A stretch of DNA of 64,000 bases from Candidatus Wallbacteria bacterium (GTDB taxonomy: Bacteria; Muiribacteriota; UBA6191; JACPRK01). Below, piece after piece: positions 61,529 to 64,000 of this stretch; the first letter of the stretch is position 1, and the number at the start of each line of letters is the position of its first letter. Location: positions 1 through 64,000 of the forward strand of contig JACQZN010000017.1 of assembly GCA_016213845.1 (NCBI GenBank), read 5' to 3'. The translations under genes were made by a program, and so were the position numbers. The notes beneath the pieces are model-generated. The model was not told the origin of the DNA. It did no database searches and saw nothing but the letters and a program-made list of their open reading frames with translations.

Positions 61529-62527
61529 TCACTGAAGCCTGTACGTCAGCATCATCCGGTCGCCGCCCCGACGCACGGCCAGCTGCATCTCCGGAGCGCG
61601 CTGGATCGTCCCCAGCAGCCGGAATGCCTTCTGGACGTTGTCGATCAGGTCGCCGTTCACGGTCTCCAGGATGTCTCCGGCCTGCACGCCCAGGCTCGCT
61701 GCGTAGGACTCCGGCTTGATCTCCTGGATGTAGTATCCGGCGAAGCGGGAGTTCTCGTAGTACGGCTCGGCGATCACCTGGCTGAGGAAGTTGGCCGGAT
61801 TTCCGAACTGGCGTACGACATCGGCGCGCGGGATCTCCCGCGTGACGTACTGAGGGGGGGCCGGGGCCGAGTACGCCGGCGGCGGTGGTTCTGCGAAGAC
61901 CACCGGGGGCGGCGTGTAGTCGGGGGCCGGGGAAGGCGATCCTTGCGCAGGACCCGGCGTTCCCTCCTCCGGCAGCTCCAGGTACTCCTCCCGGCCGCCC
62001 ACGCGCAGCGTCACGCGCTTGCGCGAGATGCCGGCCACGACGCGGCCGCTGACGATATCGCCGATGGCATAGGCGTCAGAGCGTCCGCCCGGCTCCTGCA
62101 GAATCGCCACGCTCGCCTTGCCTGCGGCCAGTGTGCCCAGCAGCTTGAGCCCGGTCGCTTTCGTCGGTCCGGGTGGCGGGGGGGGGGGCGGGGGCGGCGC
62201 CGCGACCGCGACGGGCGGCGGGGGGGGCGGCGGCGGGGGGGGCTTCTGGATGTCGATCCCCATGGGATTCCGCTCCAGCACGAAGCCGTAGCCAGCCAGC
62301 CTGAGCGGATGTTGCCGCCCCTGGTTAGAGACGATCACGTCGACTTTCGGAGCCGACCGCCCGTCCCGAGCGCTCAGGAGCAAGGAGCCGCTTCCGGCCA
62401 GCACCAGCGCTGTCGCCAAGGCCACACCCGGGCCGCGGCCCGGCAGCCGGCGCGCCACACCGGGCCGGATCTTACCCGTGATCCGGGCCCACTTCCGGCC
62501 GACCGTCCGAGCCAATCCAGTCAACAT
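61529..62527 (-). CDS. gspC: Type II secretion GspC-like protein with PDZ domain and poly-proline linkers
   Basis: 332 residues. A short cytoplasmic basic N-terminus (RKWARITGKIRPGVARRLPG) precedes a transmembrane helix at about 34-52. Two poly-proline runs (10 and 9 Pro) lie at about 95-120. A homology region of the GspC type follows (GLKLLGTLAAGKASVAILQE, IGDIVSGRVVAGISRKRVTL), and a C-terminal PDZ-like domain (about 250-332; QEIKPESYAASLGVQAGDIL) is present. GspC links the inner-membrane platform to the secretin. The rest of a T2SS is not in the window. The poly-proline is encoded by long C tracts (11, 8 and 8 bp) that could slip. Confidence 0.83.
   Translation of the reverse strand: MLTGLARTVGRKWARITGKIRPGVARRLPGRGPGVALATALVLAGSGSLLLSARDGRSAPKVDVIVSNQGRQHPLRLAGYGFVLERNPMGIDIQKPPPPPPPPPPVAVAAPPPPPPPPPGPTKATGLKLLGTLAAGKASVAILQEPGGRSDAYAIGDIVSGRVVAGISRKRVTLRVGGREEYLELPEEGTPGPAQGSPSPAPDYTPPPVVFAEPPPPAYSAPAPPQYVTREIPRADVVRQFGNPANFLSQVIAEPYYENSRFAGYYIQEIKPESYAASLGVQAGDILETVNGDLIDNVQKAFRLLGTIQRAPEMQLAVRRGGDRMMLTYRLQ
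62178..62242. repeat. Homopolymeric G/C tracts inside gspC
   Basis: G runs of 11 (62178-62188), 8 (62220-62227) and 8 (62235-62242) on the plus strand lie in the poly-proline codons of the GspC-like gene. They are potential slippage sites. Confidence 0.8.
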
Positions 62528-62602
62528 GTCGCTGCGATCACCCGAAGTTCATGTCGATAGGATTGCAAGAAACCATTAGAGAGCCATTCGGAGGACGATG
62601 AA

Positions 62603-63541
62603 ATGGTCGTACGTCGATTCTGGGTCGGGGCCATCGCGCTGGCTGGGCTGTTGGGTTGCGGGGGTGCCTGGGCGCAAGAGTTGGAAGGCCGGATCAAGAC
62701 CAGCTCCACGGGCGAGACCGCAGTCCTTCGCGACGACATCGACGGACGCGCCCGCGAGGTCGGTAAGCTCGATGCCGGCACCGGCGTGATCGTCTATCTG
62801 CAGATCTCCTCGACCAGCCACTACTTCGTGAAGCGCAAGGACAGCCCTCCCGGCGAGGGCAGCGGCTGGGTCCCGCGCAGCGCTGTGGAGCTCTCCAAGC
62901 CTGAGCTCGGCGCCGTCAGCGCCGACATCAAGGCCAAGCGGCCCGCCGCCGCCGTAGTCTCGCCACAGTCGCCGTCGGCCGCCGAGATTCCTGCCGGCAC
63001 CGACATCCCCAAGGACCACTGGGCACGCGAAGCAATCCTGGAGCTGGCCAAGAACGGCTTGCTCCGGGTGCCCGCCGGCCACTTCGAGGGCGAGAAACCC
63101 GTGAACCGCTATGAAATGGCGATCGTCACCCACCGCCTGTTTACTCACTCGCGCGAATCTACGGAGCAGCTCGGCGCGCAGCTCAAGCAGGTGATGACCG
63201 AATCGGAGAAAACCTCGGGAGACATCCGGCGGCTCACCGGTCGGATGAAGGATGTCGAGCTGAAGCTCGCGAAGATGACCACGGCCACGCCGGCCCCGAC
63301 GCACGCCGCAGCTACACCCGGCGCGCCCGCGCCCGCGACCGCGCCGGCCGCTGTTGCCGAGCTGTCCAAGGACATGAACAGCCTGCGTCAGACCTTCACC
63401 CGCAGCATCGCCGGCTTGGCGCTCGACCGCAGCAAGGTCGAGGAGTACAGCAAGTCCTGGCAGACCGTCGTGGCACGGCTCGATGCCATCGAGAAGCGTG
63501 TCCGGCAGCTCGACGACGATACCGACGCAAAGGGCGACTGA
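62603..63541 (+). CDS. Exported SLH-domain coiled-coil protein
   Basis: 312 residues with a signal peptide (GAIALAGLLGCGGAWA). An SH3-like beta region (about 28-95) is followed by an SLH domain (about 128-180, PKDHWAREAILELAKNGLLR and NRYEMAIVTHRLF) and a long coiled coil (about 185-230 and 250-310). SLH domains tie outer-membrane or surface proteins to the wall. The coiled coil and lack of a barrel suggest an accessory or anchoring protein. GGAGGA is 7 nt before the ATG. The SLH part resembles that of the porin at 15456, so the two may belong to the same envelope system. It is divergent from gspC. Confidence 0.83.
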   Translation: MVVRRFWVGAIALAGLLGCGGAWAQELEGRIKTSSTGETAVLRDDIDGRAREVGKLDAGTGVIVYLQISSTSHYFVKRKDSPPGEGSGWVPRSAVELSKPELGAVSADIKAKRPAAAVVSPQSPSAAEIPAGTDIPKDHWAREAILELAKNGLLRVPAGHFEGEKPVNRYEMAIVTHRLFTHSRESTEQLGAQLKQVMTESEKTSGDIRRLTGRMKDVELKLAKMTTATPAPTHAAATPGAPAPATAPAAVAELSKDMNSLRQTFTRSIAGLALDRSKVEEYSKSWQTVVARLDAIEKRVRQLDDDTDAKGD

Positions 63542-63547
63542 TCCCCC

Positions 63548-63607
63548 TCCCCCCGCTCATCCTGAGCAGACCGCGAAGCGGTCGTGTCGGAGGACCGTGT
63601 CGAAGGG
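63548..63607. repeat. Dispersed 60-bp repeat, copy B
   Basis: This segment matches 20800-20859 with about four differences. Its hairpin GACCGC-GAA-GCGGTC (63569-63583) differs from copy A by one base in each arm, and the two changes compensate. It ends at the base before the HD-GYP stop codon. Confidence 0.85.
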
Positions 63608-64000
63608 TCAGGCAGCCCCGACCGTCTCGCTCTCCTGAATCCAGTCGCAGCCAGTCTCGCCGGCGACGTCCAAGCGCGGGTTGAACTCGTGCGTCGAATC
63701 CGCTAGTGACGGGTGCAGCTCGTAGAGCAGGTCGACGAAAGCGTCGACGACCGCCGGGTCGAACTGCGTCCCCTTGTTTCGCGCCAGCTCGGCGATGCCC
63801 CGCTGGTAGCTCATGCCTTTGCGGTACGGCCTCGTCGTCACCATTGCGTCGAAGGCGTCGGCCACGCAGACGATGCGCGCCCCCAGCGGAATCTTCTCGC
63901 CCGAGAGCCCATACGGAAATCCTCGGCCGTCCAGCCGCTCGTGGTGGTGGCGGATGATCTCGGTCACGTCCTTGAGGAACTCGATCGACTGGATCATGTT
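63608..64000 (-). CDS. HD-GYP domain protein (partial, 5' end outside window)
   Basis: The visible 131 residues are the C-terminal part of an HD-GYP domain, a cyclic-di-GMP phosphodiesterase class: IIRHHHERLDGRGFPYGL (the HHExxDGxGFP variant of GYP) followed by PLGARIVCVADAFDAMVTTRPYRKG. The frame is open to the window end, and the residues before the first Met (Asn-Met-Ile-Gln) fit a longer protein. The tail ends in a short acidic stretch. Phe replaces Tyr in the GYP motif. It would act in the cytoplasm in nucleotide signalling, but upstream sensor domains cannot be seen. Confidence 0.88.
   Translation of the reverse strand, partial: NMIQSIEFLKDVTEIIRHHHERLDGRGFPYGLSGEKIPLGARIVCVADAFDAMVTTRPYRKGMSYQRGIAELARNKGTQFDPAVVDAFVDLLYELHPSLADSTHEFNPRLDVAGETGCDWIQESETVGAA

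Overview
The window is a GC-rich chromosomal segment of a diderm bacterium. The outer membrane is indicated by a predicted outer-membrane barrel (39516-40367), a type II secretion GspC-like protein (61529-62527) and an SLH-porin module (15456-17102). SLH domains joined to porins or periplasmic coiled coils, a myxobacterial-like cysteine/TM/arginine C-terminal sorting signal, three transmembrane Ser/Thr kinases and two histidine kinases suggest an environmental, signalling-rich lineage. It could be Myxococcota-like or a candidate phylum, but the sequence alone does not fix the phylum. No rRNA, tRNA, IS element, integrase or CRISPR array was seen.

Layout. 0-3.2 kb: a minus-strand operon of leucine dehydrogenase, a large Rossmann protein and DAHP synthase (cut by the window edge). 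3.5-8.3 kb: acyl-CoA dehydrogenase, RadC, an RluA-type pseudouridine synthase and two exported unknowns, with heptanucleotide repeat arrays. 8.5-17.1 kb: one 2853-codon reading frame with ten Ig-like/NEW3-type repeats, PKD-like domains, a C-terminal sorting signal and then, in frame, a complete SLH-porin. It ends at a perfect 26-bp hairpin. 17.2-34.3 kb: three receptor Ser/Thr kinases with different ectodomains, an esterase-like protein without its nucleophile paired with a circularly permuted ATP-grasp protein, a degenerate NtrC-like AAA+ protein, a three-gene pseudopilin operon, two predicted lipoproteins, a small membrane-anchored protein, a hybrid MASE1/CHASE histidine kinase and a short Rossmann protein. 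34.4-38.1 kb: a DASS transporter and a signal-peptide/nucleosidase-like/NadD-like fusion. 38.1-44.8 kb: a seven-gene minus-strand run (exported unknown, DMT transporter, histidine kinase, GT-C glycosyltransferase, outer-membrane barrel, cytochrome c, second DMT transporter).

44.9-54.5 kb: lipoyl synthase, two exported HExxH proteins, a small anchored protein, a Twinkle-like primase-helicase fusion, an exported coiled-coil protein, an SH3b/C39-like exported peptidase and an exported beta-propeller. 54.6-61.5 kb: a housekeeping block of glmU-glmM (UDP-GlcNAc synthesis), HPr-enzyme I (PTS phosphorelay), a B12-binding radical SAM protein and a Trm112-like zinc protein. 61.5-64 kb: gspC-like, a second SLH protein and the end of an HD-GYP protein.

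Several intergenic regions carry sigma70-like promoters. A recurring form is a TTG-containing -35, exactly 17 bp, then TGC-TAnnnT. In several cases the -10 lies only 6-9 bp from the start codon, suggesting leaderless mRNAs. A 60-bp dispersed repeat occurs twice, each time just 3' of a minus-strand gene, with a compensatory base-pair change in its hairpin.
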